Source: Neelides folsomi
Lineage: Eukaryota; Arthropoda; Collembola; Neelipleona; Neelidae
Reading direction: 5' to 3'
Assembly: GCA_034687125.1 (NCBI GenBank)
Contig: JAQGBZ010000550.1
Location: 1 to 33,140 of the forward strand
Length of the DNA stretch: 33,140 bases
This document shows positions 1 to 11,997 of the stretch, one piece after another. The first letter of the stretch is position 1. The number at the start of each line of letters is the position of its first letter. The notes beneath the pieces are model-generated. The model made no database searches, was not told the origin of the DNA, and worked only from the letters and a program-made list of their open reading frames with translations. Position numbers and translations under genes: made by a program.

Positions 1-180
1 ATTGCAAAAGTAGATATTCATTGCAAAGTCAGGTAATTGCAAAAGTAGTTATTTATTATTGCAAAATCAGGTAATTGCAAAAGTAGATATTCATTGCAAA
101 GTCAGGTAATTGCAAAAGTAGTTATTTATTATTGCAAAATCAGGTAATTGTAAAAGGGGCCATTTATCATTGCAAAATGA
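1..180. repeat. 73-bp tandem repeat (about 2.5 copies)
   Basis: Two near-identical 73-bp units (1-73, 74-146) are followed by a decayed partial unit to about 180. Each unit is itself two related halves of about 35 and 38 bp, each made of an ATTGCAAAAGTAG-type and an ATTGCAAARTCAGGTA-type piece, so the array is a higher-order repeat built from a roughly 18-bp ancestor. The window begins exactly within the array, so the true array may extend further left. Confidence 0.93.
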
Positions 181-3100
181 TTTTTATGGCTCTTTATTGA
201 AATGTGTTTTATGTGGATTTTATATTGTTTTATTCTATTTTGAATAAAAATATTTTGTATAAATAATCTCTCAAGGTATTAGGTATAGTAAACATTTACA
301 CAATTGAAGAGCCTTTTGAGTCTTTTGGTTAAGAAAACGCTTGGGATTTCTTCACACATTTGGTTTTATATTTGAGTTTATTTGCACATCTCCTTTTGTC
401 TTATTTATTTTCCTCTTTTCTCTCCATCCAACTCTTCGTTTAGTCAACCCACTCGAGGGATATCAACATAAGAGAAGAAATACTCCAAATGTCAACACCA
501 GTAAATTCCAACATTTAAAGACCTTATCCATACAAGTTCATTAAAAAGATATTTACATACATGACATTGTTAATTAACAAAAGCTACGTAATTCGAGATC
601 ATCACCATTTGTTTAACAACGGCGATACTTGAGAACTTAAGTATGTTTAACTTGTACTAAAATCATTTGTTGAATTCCCACATTACATTGTTAAGATAAC
701 CTCAAGTAAGTTATACATTATAAATACAATTACAGCATCCAATATTTAACCCTTCTACCCGGCGGCAAATGGAAGAAAATCTTTCCATTTTATGGGAGTA
801 AAATTCAAGTTTCTAATTAAAACTATGGTAAAAACTCAGTTTAATACTCAGTCCAAACATGGGACCGGTCCCAATTTTAGAAAGACCTCTCCCGGTTCCA
901 CATGTGGACCAATCCGAGGGAAAGGGTTAATAGTCATTAATTAATTGCCAATTAACATTAATTTACTGTAATTAAAGTTCATATTAATTAAAATTGGATA
1001 TATTTATGAACAATTTGTAATTTTATACAAAATAAATATTTAATATCGCAGATATACCAATTGGTATTAAAGTATTAAAGTGTGTATTATGTATGAATTA
1101 TGTATTTAATTTATATTCTTAAGTATCTGATGGTTGATTGATACAAAGCTCTTTAGGATCTCATTAGGATTTTACGTGTAGGTTTGTTGGAGCGTAATTT
1201 TATCAATATTGTTTCTCCAGCTTACACTCCGGAACAACCAATCGGATTAAAGATGAAATCTTGAGGAAACTTCCAATTCCATTAATACCCGACTTGGACT
1301 GAAAGCAAAGGAATTTGATTCCCAATTTTGAAACGGAAATTATTAATAATTGGAAACAATGAGGAAGGGTGGAATTAATGAATTAATTCAATTCGTCCAC
1401 AATGAGATCGCGGGAAATTGGAAAGGTTTACAATTTCCGCTTAGGTTAAGAAAATTGATAATAAATTTAATTCAACTCCCCGAATTTCGGTTCCAATTTC
1501 GGTTTCCTTTTTCAAAGTTTTGTTACTCGGAGTGATTCTTATCATGTATGAGATTCCTGCCAATTGCTTTACATTGCCCGACATATATTTTACCTTATAG
1601 CCAATTCGCATTCAACAACTTCTATAAACATCAATTCTATTCGACCAATAACTATAACACTTCCTTTCCTAATTCATTATACAATTTACAATTTCCTATA
1701 TAGAATATCCCGAATTTCCAATATACAGGTAATTCTAAATCGTGTAGAAATTTCTTATATATAATATTTAATATTATATTACATGAATTTAGAATGAATT
1801 TATACTTACTAACCAGATTATATTCAATTTCAATTTTTATTCAATTATTTTCAATTTATGATTAAAATAATTAAAAGTTAATGATATTTAAATTATTTTT
1901 TAATTAAAAGTTAAAGTTAATTTTTTGACTTTGGAGATTTTGAATTTTAGAATTTTCTGTGAATTCTTTTCTTTGATTGTTATTTGAAAAAAGGAAAATC
2001 CTCCTTTTGTTTTCCTTAATTCGTCTAATTGTTGAATTTTGGATTATTTTCTTTCTCCTTTTTTTTGGTTCTGGATGGTTAATGACTTAATGGGAAATCG
2101 TTGTTCATTCCAACGCACCTTCTTTATTTATTCAAACGGAGAAACAAAAGCTTTTCCTAATTAACTTTAAATACAAACGCACCAAATCGTTAGAAAATCC
2201 TCTTAAGGAAAATACAACTTTTCCCATCAAGCCATTAGGAAATATATGAACAAATACTTTATTCTTTACGTTATGAGTTATGTGAATGTGAAATCCCAAA
2301 CAACATGTGCGTTTTATAAACATCATCATTATTCACAAATTGTATTTATTTCCTCTTTATTTATAATGATTGTTTTCATTAAAGGTAGAAGATTGGGAAA
2401 GGCCATTACTTTAATTACCAATTATATAAAAATATATATCCAAATTAAAAGGAAAATGTCCTTGCCATTATTTCATAAACTTTCTTTTTAGTCATTTTGT
2501 TTATTTGCATAAAAGAGAAAGTGAAAGAAAATAAGAAACATTTAGATAAGAAAAAAAATTCGAATTTTTTTATTTTTTATTTATTTGTGTATTCTAAAAC
2601 TACATTTTAATTTATTGGAATTAAGGATACTGTCATATCTGTTATATCTGTAGCATAAAATTTGTTTATTTTGGATATATCAAAATATTTATTTCGGAAT
2701 TTTAAAGAAAGTTTTTAATTTTATTACTTTGGTCGTTTTGTTTATTGTTTTAAATTCATTATATAACCACTATTGTATTTTAATAAAAGATTGAAAACTT
2801 TGGTGTTGGCATAATTTTATTTCAATGTAATTGGAATAGATTATTTTTGTAATTGTTAACTGAAGTAACTGAACCACGTGTCTTGAATTCAACTTATAAG
2901 GATTGTTTTAATTAATGTGAATTCCATTCATTATCATTTCCAGGACGTATGTGGATTAGACGAAGTTGGAAGACGACGGGGTTTTTGGTAATTAATCGGA
3001 TGAAAGGGTTAATTCAATCAATTTGGTCTTTCCAACCAAACTTGGCTTATTCTTCGCCCCCTTACATCATCCAATTCCATTTTTATTTCATTTACTTAAT

Positions 3101-4640
3101 ATATTCAGCAAATCTTTGTTAATTTGTTAATTATATATCATTCCTTATTATTTGATCTTGTTATACAATAATGACTGAATAATGTATCAAATCAATACAT
3201 AAGTATTATGTAATATCCTATAAAATTATTTACTTAACGAAATCATTGATGAAAATCCGAATTAATAATTTTAATTAAAACAATTTAGTGTATTTTAAAA
3301 TAATAATTCATTAGTTTATTTTCTTTCGTAATGGCCTTGATGACGCTTGATAGAGAAATGGATGGGAAAATTCTTTCAGTTGATCTTCATTAATTATCTC
3401 TATTAAAATTGTAAAGATGTAAAGTTTCAAATTGGATCAATTTGGTCTTCCTCAATTTGTTTGAAGATTAGCGAAGTTTGAAAGTCAAAGTTGTTCAAGT
3501 CTTGTGAAGTTTTAAGTCACTGAAGTTGTTTTGATTGAACAGTCGCAGGTTGAATATTTTCTACCTTCAACAACTTTACAAACAATTTAAAACAAATTGT
3601 TTAACAGCCAAAATTAAGCTTTTAAGGATCCGCTCATTACATCTTTAAATATACTTACAAAACCTCAAGTCAAAGATATGAAAAATTGTCAAAGTTCGCT
3701 TCTAACCGAACTAAACCGAACTAAACCAAACCTCCAATCTTTAATAATTTTAACTCCGATAATTTAATTCTTAATAATTAATGTTATTAAATATTTAATA
3801 AATCACACACTTTAATTTTGATATTTTAAATTTCATAATGTTAATGTAATAAACTTACAAATAATGTTAAAGAATCAAAAATTCTAAATTCCAAAAATCG
3901 GTTTTTAAAAAGTTTCTGGGAATTTGGTTAAAGAATTGTTTGAATTTTATCAAGATGATTCTTTTCCTTTTGTCGTGAAAGGAAGGGAAATCCGAGAATG
4001 TCAATAAGTTTTTTGTAAAGGATAGGCTTTTCCCTATTTGGTATATCAAATGAGCGAATGTTCCTTTGGGGACTTGGGATCACATTCGCCTTCCGCCCAT
4101 TTACTCTCGAGAGGAATATCATTAGTTAAATTAAACGACCTCTCCAAACTCCCTTTTATAATTAGGAAGGGAAATGATGAGACAATTCATTTAAGCTCAA
4201 AAAGGAATTCTCTACGAAATTCAAACCTTCCCTTTACCTTTATTTTATGAATCAATTGACAATCTTTTTTTTTCAATTTATATTTTGCTAAATGTAAGTA
4301 TTTATTAAAGTGGAAAGAACCTTCAAACTAATAGAAATATAACTTGAATAAAATTATAATTCAATGTATTAAATTAATCATAAATGGCATTTCACTAATT
4401 ATTCTTTTGATTAATTGACTCCCATTAAATTAAATTATTTCATAAGGTAAGCTTCATCAATCATCATTTCTTTATTCATTATCATTATAAGAATTCAAAA
4501 ATTATTTATGGTTTAAATTTTTAATTAAAAATCTTATAATTCATAGTTTATTTTATATTAATCATGTTTAAATTGATCATTTTAACTTGATCTAATTACA
4601 CACTTCATTTCAATAAATGATAGACTCATAAATAATAATT
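181..4640. other. AT-rich stretch without a recognisable gene
   Basis: This stretch is dominated by A/T-rich sequence with short runs of T and A. Open frames of 60-80 codons occur (for example around 2132-2491 and 3867-4250), but they overlap on both strands, have no recognisable motif and no codon bias. Slightly GC-richer patches at about 750-920 and 4030-4220 also show no domain. It could be intergenic DNA or an upstream intron of the dopamine receptor gene. Confidence 0.6.
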
Positions 4641-4650
4641 TTAATTTTGA

Positions 4651-4711
4651 GTTAATTGTAGTTTGCTTAATTGTAGTTAGGTTAATTGTAGTTAAATAAT
4701 TGTAGTTAGTT
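4651..4711. repeat. Short tandem repeat, TTAATTGTAGTT core
   Basis: Four imperfect copies of a 15-17 bp unit with core TTAATTGTAGTT lie side by side. The repeat produces an Asn/Thr-rich open frame on the minus strand that should not be taken as a gene. Confidence 0.75.
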
Positions 4712-4768
4712 GGTTGTTTTATTAAATTAGTCATTGTTAAAAAGTATAAGGAAAGGTAAAATTGTTGA

Positions 4769-4962
4769 TTAGAAGTAGGAGGAGAAGAAGTTGAAGGGTG
4801 GAGGGGAACTTTCACGGTTGCGTCAACCTTCGCCCTCAACGTTCCGCCGATCCAAAATCTTCTTCAGTCGCTCTCCAAACACACAACGGAAAGATTCAAC
4901 TTCAAACCCATCAACTTTCCCGTCTTTCCCCAATAGAAGAAAAAGGAAACGCTTGGGAGAAT
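4769..4962. other. GC-richer coding-like island, strand undecided
   Basis: This island stands out from AT-rich flanks and is open on both strands. On the + strand, 4769-4936 is open for 55 codons with many C/G third positions and a TAG stop, but has no ATG. On the - strand, a possible acceptor (TAGTCAG at about 4963-4969) is followed by an open frame from 4962 to a TGA at 4823-4825. That frame reads as a hydrophilic C-terminal tail including RLKKILDRRN. Either could be a terminal exon; both could be chance in a GC-rich patch. No known domain is visible. Confidence 0.2.
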
Positions 4963-4987
4963 CTGACTAATTAACCAACTTTAAGAC

Positions 4988-5062
4988 AATAACTATAAAC
5001 ATTAAAAGAACTATAAGCATTAAAATAACATAAGCATTAAAAGAAAAATAAGCATTAAAGAT
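4988..5062. repeat. Short tandem repeat, ATAAGCATTAAA core
   Basis: Four imperfect copies of a roughly 18-bp unit (ATAAACATTAAAAGAAC, ATAAGCATTAAAATAAC and similar) lie in a row. Confidence 0.75.
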
Positions 5063-5998
5063 ATTTTAGTTATTTTAACCAATTTTGGTTCAATAGTGGA
5101 ACTAACAATTACATTTAAGAACTCCAAATGGAGTTTGACCATTACCACAACACTTAACCTTTCCCGTATAAAGCCAAGCCAATTTAATGAATTATTCACA
5201 AAGTGAATAAATCATTCCCGCACGCCAATAAACGCACGAAACAACTCAAACAATTGGTCGGAGAAGGAAAGAAAATTAGCATTTGTTAAGTGCGAAAAAA
5301 GCCATTAAAGATAAACATAAAGTCATTTGAACAATCATTAGCTTTAAATGGGAAAAACAATCTGACCACTTTTTAGTGTTTAAAACAAATGAGAAAAAAT
5401 TCAAAAACAGTAAAACTTAGCCATACATCAAAATCTAATAACTAATAGCTTTAATTATATTAATTATTAAAGAATAAAAAAAATATTTTGGGAGGAATTT
5501 TGAGTTTATGTAAATGAATTTATGTAAATTGTGAAAAATTTTGAATTTGTTTGGTTTTGTGTGAATTTGTGCAGCGGATTGATTTTGTCCGTTTTTAGGG
5601 TTTGGGTGAAAGAAAGAAAAAAAAATGGTTTGACATGAGTTATATTTTTTGTGTCTTTTAATCGCTGTTTTTCTATCCATTTTATTGATCTCTTGAGCAA
5701 GTGGGCTGTTGGTGATTAATTATTGACTTCCTTCGTCTTCCCTTTTATCTCCCTCAACTTATTGACTCTCTTTGACTTCAAAACAACAAGGGACCTTCAA
5801 ATTCCATTAAATTTCCTACTGGGACCTTTTTAAGTATTTTAAGCGTAAACTTCTCTTTTATTTACAATTTCATCTGCTATTTATTTCTACTGGCTGGAAA
5901 AATCTCAAAGAAGTAAAAGGAGAAATAAACGTGATATTAAAGTTAAAAGGAATTATTAATTATTCAACGACGTGACTTTTTATAAAACAATTTGAGTC
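5063..5998. other. AT-rich stretch without a recognisable gene
   Basis: Two overlapping minus-strand open frames (5435-5700) of 64 and 81 codons are lysine/asparagine/phenylalanine-rich, as expected from AT-rich DNA. No motif is visible. Confidence 0.55.
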
Positions 5999-6001
5999 AA
6001 C

Positions 6002-6016
6002 ATTCGCGAATGTTCG
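6002..6016. promoter_or_regulatory. Match to a three-unit heat-shock element
   Basis: The sequence aTTCgcGAAtgTTCg fits the nTTCnnGAAnnTTCn consensus bound by heat-shock factor trimers. It is overlapped by a perfect 16-bp palindrome (5999-6014) and followed at once by a second palindrome CGAATATTCG (6015-6024), adding a fourth and fifth unit in a shifted register. No promoter or gene is seen next to it. About 0.4 such matches are expected by chance in a window of this size and composition, so function is only a possibility. Confidence 0.2.
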
Positions 6017-6062
6017 AATATTCGCAAAAATCATTCATTTTGTTCAATCTAACTTACAATTT

Positions 6063-6287
6063 AAGCGGAAATTTAAATGTTTTAAAAATTGGTTAATTTA
6101 AAAATCTGTTTAAGTAAGAATTCAATTCTTAAAATTGGTTAAAATATTTGTTTTGAAAATTGGTTAATCAAAAATCTGTTTAAAAATCGTTTAATTTAAA
6201 AATCTGTTTAAAAATCGTTTAATTTAAAAATCTGTTTAAAAATTGTTTAATTTAAAAAGTGGTTAATATAAAAAATGGTTAAATGAA
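6063..6287. repeat. Degenerate tandem repeat, about 28 bp
   Basis: The central part repeats AAAAATCTGTTTAAAAATCG plus TTTAATTT (28 bp) three times. It is flanked by more diverged copies containing AAATTGGTTAATTT. The unit resembles those at 11.1-11.4 kb (AATTTAAAATCTGATTAAG). Confidence 0.85.
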
Positions 6288-7102
6288 GTGACAATTGTGA
6301 AGAAGTTGTTAGTTTTTGGAGTTATTTGGAAAATCTCCGGTGATTTGAAAAGAAGGGAGAGGGAAAAGGTGAGAAAAATTAACTTTTGGGTTTTTGGGCT
6401 TTTTCCTTGGGCTTTAACTTGGGGGATTTGAAGAAGTGTGAAATGGGCAGTTTGGGGATAATTTTAGCTTGAAGGTTTCTCTTTGGAATTTACTCTTCAC
6501 TTATGATGGATTTATTTAACATTTTTCAACCAGCCGAGTTTTTCTTCTACGAATAGGCCAAAACTCTCTTTCAACCCGATTTATACACAAATCATCATTT
6601 TAGTTTCTTCGTGTGTGTTAAAGCCTTAACTTTAACACAAAACAAGGCAAATAAATGAGTTTTCTTGAGAATCTCCCTTTATTTGAGTTTACAAAAAGGG
6701 ATTTTATATATTTCATGAAAATCGATAATAATTAATAATTTATTGTCCGAAATTTAAATAATGCGAATGATTTATTGAATTTAGCTTTCTCTAGAAAATA
6801 TTTAATGAATCTTACCATTATTGTAGTCAAAAAAATCAAGTTTTCGACTAAAGTAAGTGATTAATTATAATTTTGCTAAATTTCATTATTTTTATTAAAA
6901 AAATTTAATAAAGTAAAATTGAACTTTTCCAATAATGTGAATTTCTCCGATGTGAATTTTTTCAATAAATGCGAATTTCCCAATAAAGATGAATTTTTCC
7001 GTTTTCCTATAAATGGAACAATTTGTTTAAGTCGGAATTTTTATATGAAAAATTTATTTTGGCTGAATGTTTAATTTAAATAAAGAGAGTGGATTTCTTC
7101 TC
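6288..7102. other. AT-rich stretch without a recognisable gene
   Basis: This contains no open frame worth noting and no strong repeat. A G-rich patch at about 6340-6470 is followed by AT-rich sequence with AATTTTTC/GTGAATTTC echoes at 6920-7000. Confidence 0.5.
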
Positions 7103-7663
7103 CTAAGCGACATCAATGGATTTGGTGTGAAATATTTTGGGAAAGTGAAAAGTGGGTAGATTTAAAGAAGCCCGAAATCGGTTTAAATAAAAAGGGTTTT
7201 CGGTCGCGGGTCTTATAAATTTACCTTCCCTTTTGTTCAATAATCTTGTAGTTGAAATATCTTGGCCCAAATCCCATGGAAGTGCATTGAGGGATGATGT
7301 ATGGCCAGACACGGGGAGCCTCCGTGTGCTCAAACCCGGAAAAATGAATCCGATCCCACAGAAGTTGAGTCCCTTTGTCATCTTTGGATGTTTTCTTTGT
7401 TTCTTCCCCTCACGGGTCAATTCACCAAAATTCTCAAATATCCACAGAGAGAAAAAAACTATCCCGAACACTCTTCTTCCCTTTTCACTACAAATACTCT
7501 TAACCTTTTAGGAAACTCACAGGGTTTCAATAAACACAGTTCAATGAACACAACCCGGGTTTTTTCCACAGAATTCCCGAATTCTCTAAACAATTTTATC
7601 TATACCATTTCTATAAATTCTATACTTTATCAATTGGCTCAATTTAGTTGTCAATTTAATTAA
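7103..7663. other. GC-richer island with long overlapping open frames on both strands
   Basis: Three long open frames overlap here: - strand 7103-7471 (122 codons), + strand 7301-7663 (120 codons, starting MARHGEPPCAQ) and + strand 7233-7511 (92 codons). The most GC-rich part is 7255-7400. None shows a recognisable domain, signal peptide or clear splice pattern, and at most one could be real. The local rise in GC lowers the stop-codon rate and may alone explain them. It lies 4.4 kb upstream of the receptor exon, so an untranslated or upstream exon cannot be excluded. Confidence 0.2.
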
Positions 7664-8124
7664 TACTTTAATATTACTTTAATAATAGTTAAATAATTTG
7701 CAGTATTTAGCAATTTTCAGAATTTAGTAATTGGTAGAATTTAGTAATTTACTAAGAATTTTACATTATTTAACCAATTCTTAGTATTTCTATTAATTTT
7801 TGACAATTATGAATTGAGGGAATTAACCGATTCTCGGTATTTATTAAGTAGTGAAATAATTAATTAATTAATTAACTATCCATGTCGTTTTATATTATTT
7901 ACCTAAATATGTGTATTTAAGTTCATATAGCTCGTATTTTATCTTCCCTAATTAGCGGCAGCGGCTTCTGATGAAAAATGAACAAAAGGGAAAATTATTT
8001 TGAATATCATTTGCCTTTATAATTCTTCACTCCATTGGAGTTCCATTGTGTTTGTACAATCCATGTAGTTTCATATATCAACCAATTTGCTCTGTATCAC
8101 GTAACATTAAAGTGAGGATGATCA
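7664..8124. other. AT-rich stretch without a recognisable gene
   Basis: A few copies of AGAATTTAGTAATT (7700-7770) and an ATTAATTAATTAATTAAC run (7859-7875) are present. Nothing else is recognisable. Confidence 0.5.
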
Positions 8125-8450
8125 AAAGTTTATTTGCACTCAATGTGTACAAATGTTATACAAGGAAATACATAACTAGGAAATGTATCCATAATGTATA
8201 CAGAATTAGATAATGAATACTAAAGGTAAATGTATACAAAATGTATAAATTATGATTGAACCTATACATAATGTATATTGTATACATAATGTAAATACAC
8301 AACTGTGCATCATCCGTTTCAATGCATGAGATATAAGAGTTTAGCTATAGATTATATACTAGCTTACGTATATGTAGATTATGTATAGATTATATATTAT
8401 ACTTATGTAGATTATGTAGTTGGTTACATATATGCCATATATGTAACAGT
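8125..8450. repeat. TATAC/GTATA-rich low-complexity block
   Basis: Many imperfect copies of GTATACATAATGTA and of GATTATGTATAGATTATA occur on both strands, giving local palindromes. A similar but shorter block follows at 8720-8900. They yield spurious Tyr/Ile-rich open frames. Confidence 0.7.
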
Positions 8451-8719
8451 CTAAATAGTTTAGTCCATTACATAATAGTTTATTCGGGTATATGAGTTTC
8501 CATTTAAAGTTGAGTCTATGTATTTTGGTTGTGTATGGCATTTCGGAAAGCTCCTCTCGAGTTCCTTAATTAAACAAATAGAGTCGTGTTAGAAATTATA
8601 CATCGGGGCTTTGGAAGAGATGATTTCACAAACCTCACTCGATCCCATTGGATTATTCACAAAAGATCTCCGGAAACTGGGAATACAAATTCATACAAAT
8701 TCAGAGTTTATTACAACCA

Positions 8720-8900
8720 CAACTTTTACATAAACAATATCTCTACCTTTATACATAAACAAAATAATCATATTCTTACCATACATCTTTACATATACAT
8801 AACATATAATATACATACATATCCATAATATAAATATAGGATATATATTCATACATCCATGTGGACCAAATACCATATTAGAATATTTTGTATATGTATA
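8720..8900. repeat. ATACATA-rich low-complexity block
   Basis: Runs of ACATAAACAATA, ACATATACATAACATATAATATACATACATATCC and similar repeat irregularly. This is the same type as 8125-8450 and follows a short GC-richer patch at 8540-8700. Confidence 0.6.
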
Positions 8901-9029
8901 ACCCTAATAGAGTTCGTTTTCTGTACAATGATAAATTCTTATTAATTAATATGATTTGTATTATTTATTGTATGAATTGATTTGAGAACAAATACAAGAA
9001 TAATGAATTGTAAATTGTATAGAAATTAT

Positions 9030-9323
9030 TTAAAAGCTAAAGTTTAAATATTTGAATTTCGTATTCGAATTTTGTATATGAATTTTGTATTTGAATTGTT
9101 GGCCATTGGGTGAATTTTGGTTTGAAGGAGAACTGGGAATTATGGGGGGAAACATTTGGGAAATATTTGGAATTTCCGCGGTCTCAATTGACCAGTTGAG
9201 AAAGGGAAAAGTTGTTTGGATTCTCCGGGCGTCCTCCAATGTATTTATCTCGCATACAAACAGAACAACTCGGGGAATCCGGGAGATACAAAGAGAATAA
9301 TAATTCATCCCTTCTTTTATCAT
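9030..9323 (-). CDS. Unproven open frame, 97 codons, function unknown
   Basis: This frame runs on the minus strand from a true ATG at 9323 to a stop at 9030. The first 75 codons lie in a GC-richer patch and read as an ordinary protein mix, including SRIPRVVLFVCEINTLEDAR and then a Pro/Ser/Asn-rich segment. The last 20 codons fall in AT-rich repetitive sequence (KIHIQNSNTKFKY) and look non-coding. No domain is recognised. A shorter + strand frame (9085-9300) lies opposite. It could be part of an exon or chance. Confidence 0.18.
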   Translation of the reverse strand: MIKEGMNYYSLCISRIPRVVLFVCEINTLEDARRIQTTFPFLNWSIETAEIPNISQMFPPIIPSSPSNQNSPNGQQFKYKIHIQNSNTKFKYLNFSF

Positions 9324-9694
9324 TCAAACCTTCATCTTTCTCTTTTACATCTGTCAGGAGTTCAAAAGTGACTCAAAGAGAAAACTTCTACTTAAATCAA
9401 TACTTTTATTTCAAGTCATTTCCATTTTTTATTTAAATAATTTTATTACTTATTTTGTTTAAAATCTTAACAGATTCGACTATTGTTTACCCATGTATTT
9501 AATAATTCAACAGTAAGGACAATAACGGAAAATATTTACTGTGCTATATTAAATACAGTTAATTATAATTATCAATAAAATATTTTTGAATCTGAATTTA
9601 TAATTAAAAAAGGTTAAAATATTCGTTTCATCTTTTTCTGAGCCTGAAGATTGGGAAATTAAAAGAGAACAAACAAAATTGATGGAAATTATGA

Positions 9695-9960
9695 ATTTTA
9701 TAGAGAAATTAATATGGGAATACCAAATATACCTATATATAGGAAGTTATATAGAAATTAATATAGAAAGAGAAAATTTTATATAGGAATTCGAATTCAT
9801 ATCGAACAATTCATATGGGAATTCGTATAGAGATTCATATAGAAATTTTATATGGGATTAATAAAGAGACTTTTGGAAATAAAGCCAATATGAAGTTAAT
9901 ATGGTATTATACTTTATAGGTAAATATGTTGATATTATGGCTGTATAGGAAAATATGGGA
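9695..9960. repeat. Degenerate AT repeat, ATATAGAAATT core
   Basis: Imperfect copies of ATTCATATAGAAATTTTATA and AATATGGGAATT recur at roughly 20-30 bp, with small palindromes such as GAATTCGAATTC at 9788-9799. Similar sequence recurs at 16640-16740 and 29100-29235. Confidence 0.6.
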
Positions 9961-10367
9961 ATTGGTTGTTTTAATAATAAAGTTTGGTTGTAATTGAGAA
10001 AGGATGGAAAATGGTTTTAAAAGTATATTGGAATTGTATGGGGACTGTGCATGGGGGAATTATTAAGTTTTTGAAATAGACCCACAGCACGCGAAATCTC
10101 CTTTTATGACTCCAAAGCCCAAGAGCTGCTCATCTATTCAAATTTCATTAGTTGTCTTGTGATGGGAAACAAAGGATTTCCCCACCCTTAATGTCACACC
10201 CACCAGGACGAGGGGAAAATTACAAATTATTGTTATTTCTTTTCTCCTGTTCAAATTATCACTAAAAGTAAATGGGATTCTCGACATCCACATTCTTTAT
10301 TACTAAAAAATACGACAATTTTTAAAAATAATCATTTTGGATCAAATAAATACAAATTACAATTGAA

Positions 10368-10393
10368 GTTAGGTCAGGTTAGGTTAGATTAGG
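10368..10393. repeat. Short TTAGG-like run
   Basis: GTTAGGTCAGGTTAGGTTAG followed by ATTAGG gives four or five imperfect copies of the arthropod telomere-type TTAGG/GGTTA unit. It is far too short to be a telomere and probably is an interstitial microsatellite. Confidence 0.5.
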
Positions 10394-11137
10394 AAGGAGA
10401 TTATTTGATTACAATTTTAGCTTCTTGACAATAATGTAGGAATTATCATGGAAATTAATGTAGAAATGAAGGCATTTAAAATTATTCTTATTTTATTAAA
10501 ATGTCAATGTAATTATTAAATTAAAATTTTAAAATTAAAATTATCGTATATTAAATAATAGAACAATGGGGGTAGGTTCTTTACTAATAAATATTTTATT
10601 TTATTAGTAAAGATAAGAAAAACAAATATTGGATAATTTTGGTAATAAAAATGGCCCAATTTTATTGTTTGTCTTATGTTTTATTGTTTATGTAATGAAT
10701 CAATAAGAAAGCATTTATTTAATTGCCTTGTATTGATGTCTCCATTAAGTTAAAGAAGAGTCTTGAAGAAATATTCATTGATTGTGCGTTAAAAATGAAT
10801 GAAGATTGGCGAATGAAAACAAGGGGAAATTGTCAATTAGAACTCCCAAACTCCTCCTTTTCATTCCTTCTTCTTTTAATGGCCCAAGTTGTTCCTTGTT
10901 GATCCATATGAAATGAACATTTTTAATTCTCCCGGTTGTCTCAATGGCTTTTTAACGACCAATTTCCTCCTTTCACTATTTTTCTATTCTACTCACACTA
11001 TTTTTCTATTTTCTTCCCCAACTTCGCTTTTAGTCGCTAAACAAAGCTTTTGTTTACAACACAAAACAGAGTGTTAAATCGCAAAACAGTTTTAAAGGAA
11101 TTTCTTCATTAATTTTGAGTAAATCCAAAGACAATAA
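10394..11137. other. AT-rich stretch without a recognisable gene
   Basis: A 62-codon frame at 10889-11077 on the + strand is Phe/Leu/Ser-rich and pyrimidine-biased, with no motif. I see nothing else. Confidence 0.5.
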
Positions 11138-11374
11138 AAAAGTTAATAAAATCTGATTAATTGCAGAATTTAGAAGTTAATAAAGCGGGAATTTAAAATC
11201 TGATTAAGCGATTTAAAATCTAATAAAGGAATTTAAAATCCGATTAAGCGGAAATTTAAATTTTATAAACTGGGGATTTAAAGGTTAATAAAGCGGGAGT
11301 TAAAAATACAGATAAAGCGGGCAATTTAAAAAGTTAATAAAGGGAGCTATTTAAAGAGGGATAAAGAGGGAGAA
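11138..11374. repeat. Degenerate tandem repeat, AATTTAAAATCTGATTAAGCG type
   Basis: About eight diverged units of 22-30 bp contain AATTTAAAATCTGATTAAGC or AGTTAATAAAGCGGG. The purine-rich strand is the + strand throughout. The unit is related to the array at 6063-6287. Confidence 0.8.
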
Positions 11375-11497
11375 TTGAAAAAGATGCTAAAAATGTTTAA
11401 AGTGTTCATAAAAAGCAGGAGATTTTAAATTGAGATTCATGAGGTTCCTTTTATTCCCTTGTGGATTAAAAAGATGTTATGAAGGAACATATTAATA

Positions 11498-11570
11498 AAT
11501 GTTGCAAAATTATGAATGCTGTATAATGTAAATGTTGCGAATGTTGTAAATGTTGTAAATGTTTCAAAAT
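11498..11570. repeat. Short tandem repeat, AATGTTGTA unit
   Basis: About seven imperfect copies of a 9-10 bp unit (AATGTTGCA, AATGTTGTA) occur. On the minus strand it encodes a spurious QHLQHLQHSQHLH stretch. Confidence 0.8.
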
Positions 11571-11997
11571 ACAACGATACTGTTTAAAGTGTTGAGACGT
11601 TGAGAGACGTTTGAGCATAAGCAGTGAATTGTAAAGGCGGGAAATGTTGACATGAAGAATCCCCATTGGATTTTCTCATCTATTAATTCTACTTGTGTTT
11701 TGTCTTCTTTTGACCTCACGTTGCCTCAGTTCTTAAATTCCAAATCCCACTGAGCTCATTTATTAATCTTTCCTTGTTGAGAAGGACAGACATTAACAAA
11801 TTATTTATTTTTACAGATGGCCCTCAACTTCAAAACAACCCAAACAAAACAATGTTCAACTTCAGCTAAATTATTCAACACGTTTCTTCTCAACAATAAA
11901 ACCACAAGAAAATTAATTAATTAAAAATAAATAAATTAACTAAAATTTAAATAAATATATAAATCAACTAAAATTAAAGAAATTTACTAAAATTAAA

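Noticed and set aside
181..4250. Small open frames of 60-81 codons at 341-544, 1350-1764, 2132-2491 and 3867-4250
   Set aside because: Their number and length fit chance at roughly 30% GC; they overlap on both strands and are rich in Lys/Asn/Ile/Phe.
10368..10393. Telomere
   Set aside because: Only four to five imperfect TTAGG-type units, internal to the window; an interstitial microsatellite is enough to explain it.
11466..11666. Minus-strand frame with QHLQHLQHSQHLH
   Set aside because: Translation of the AATGTTGTA tandem repeat.
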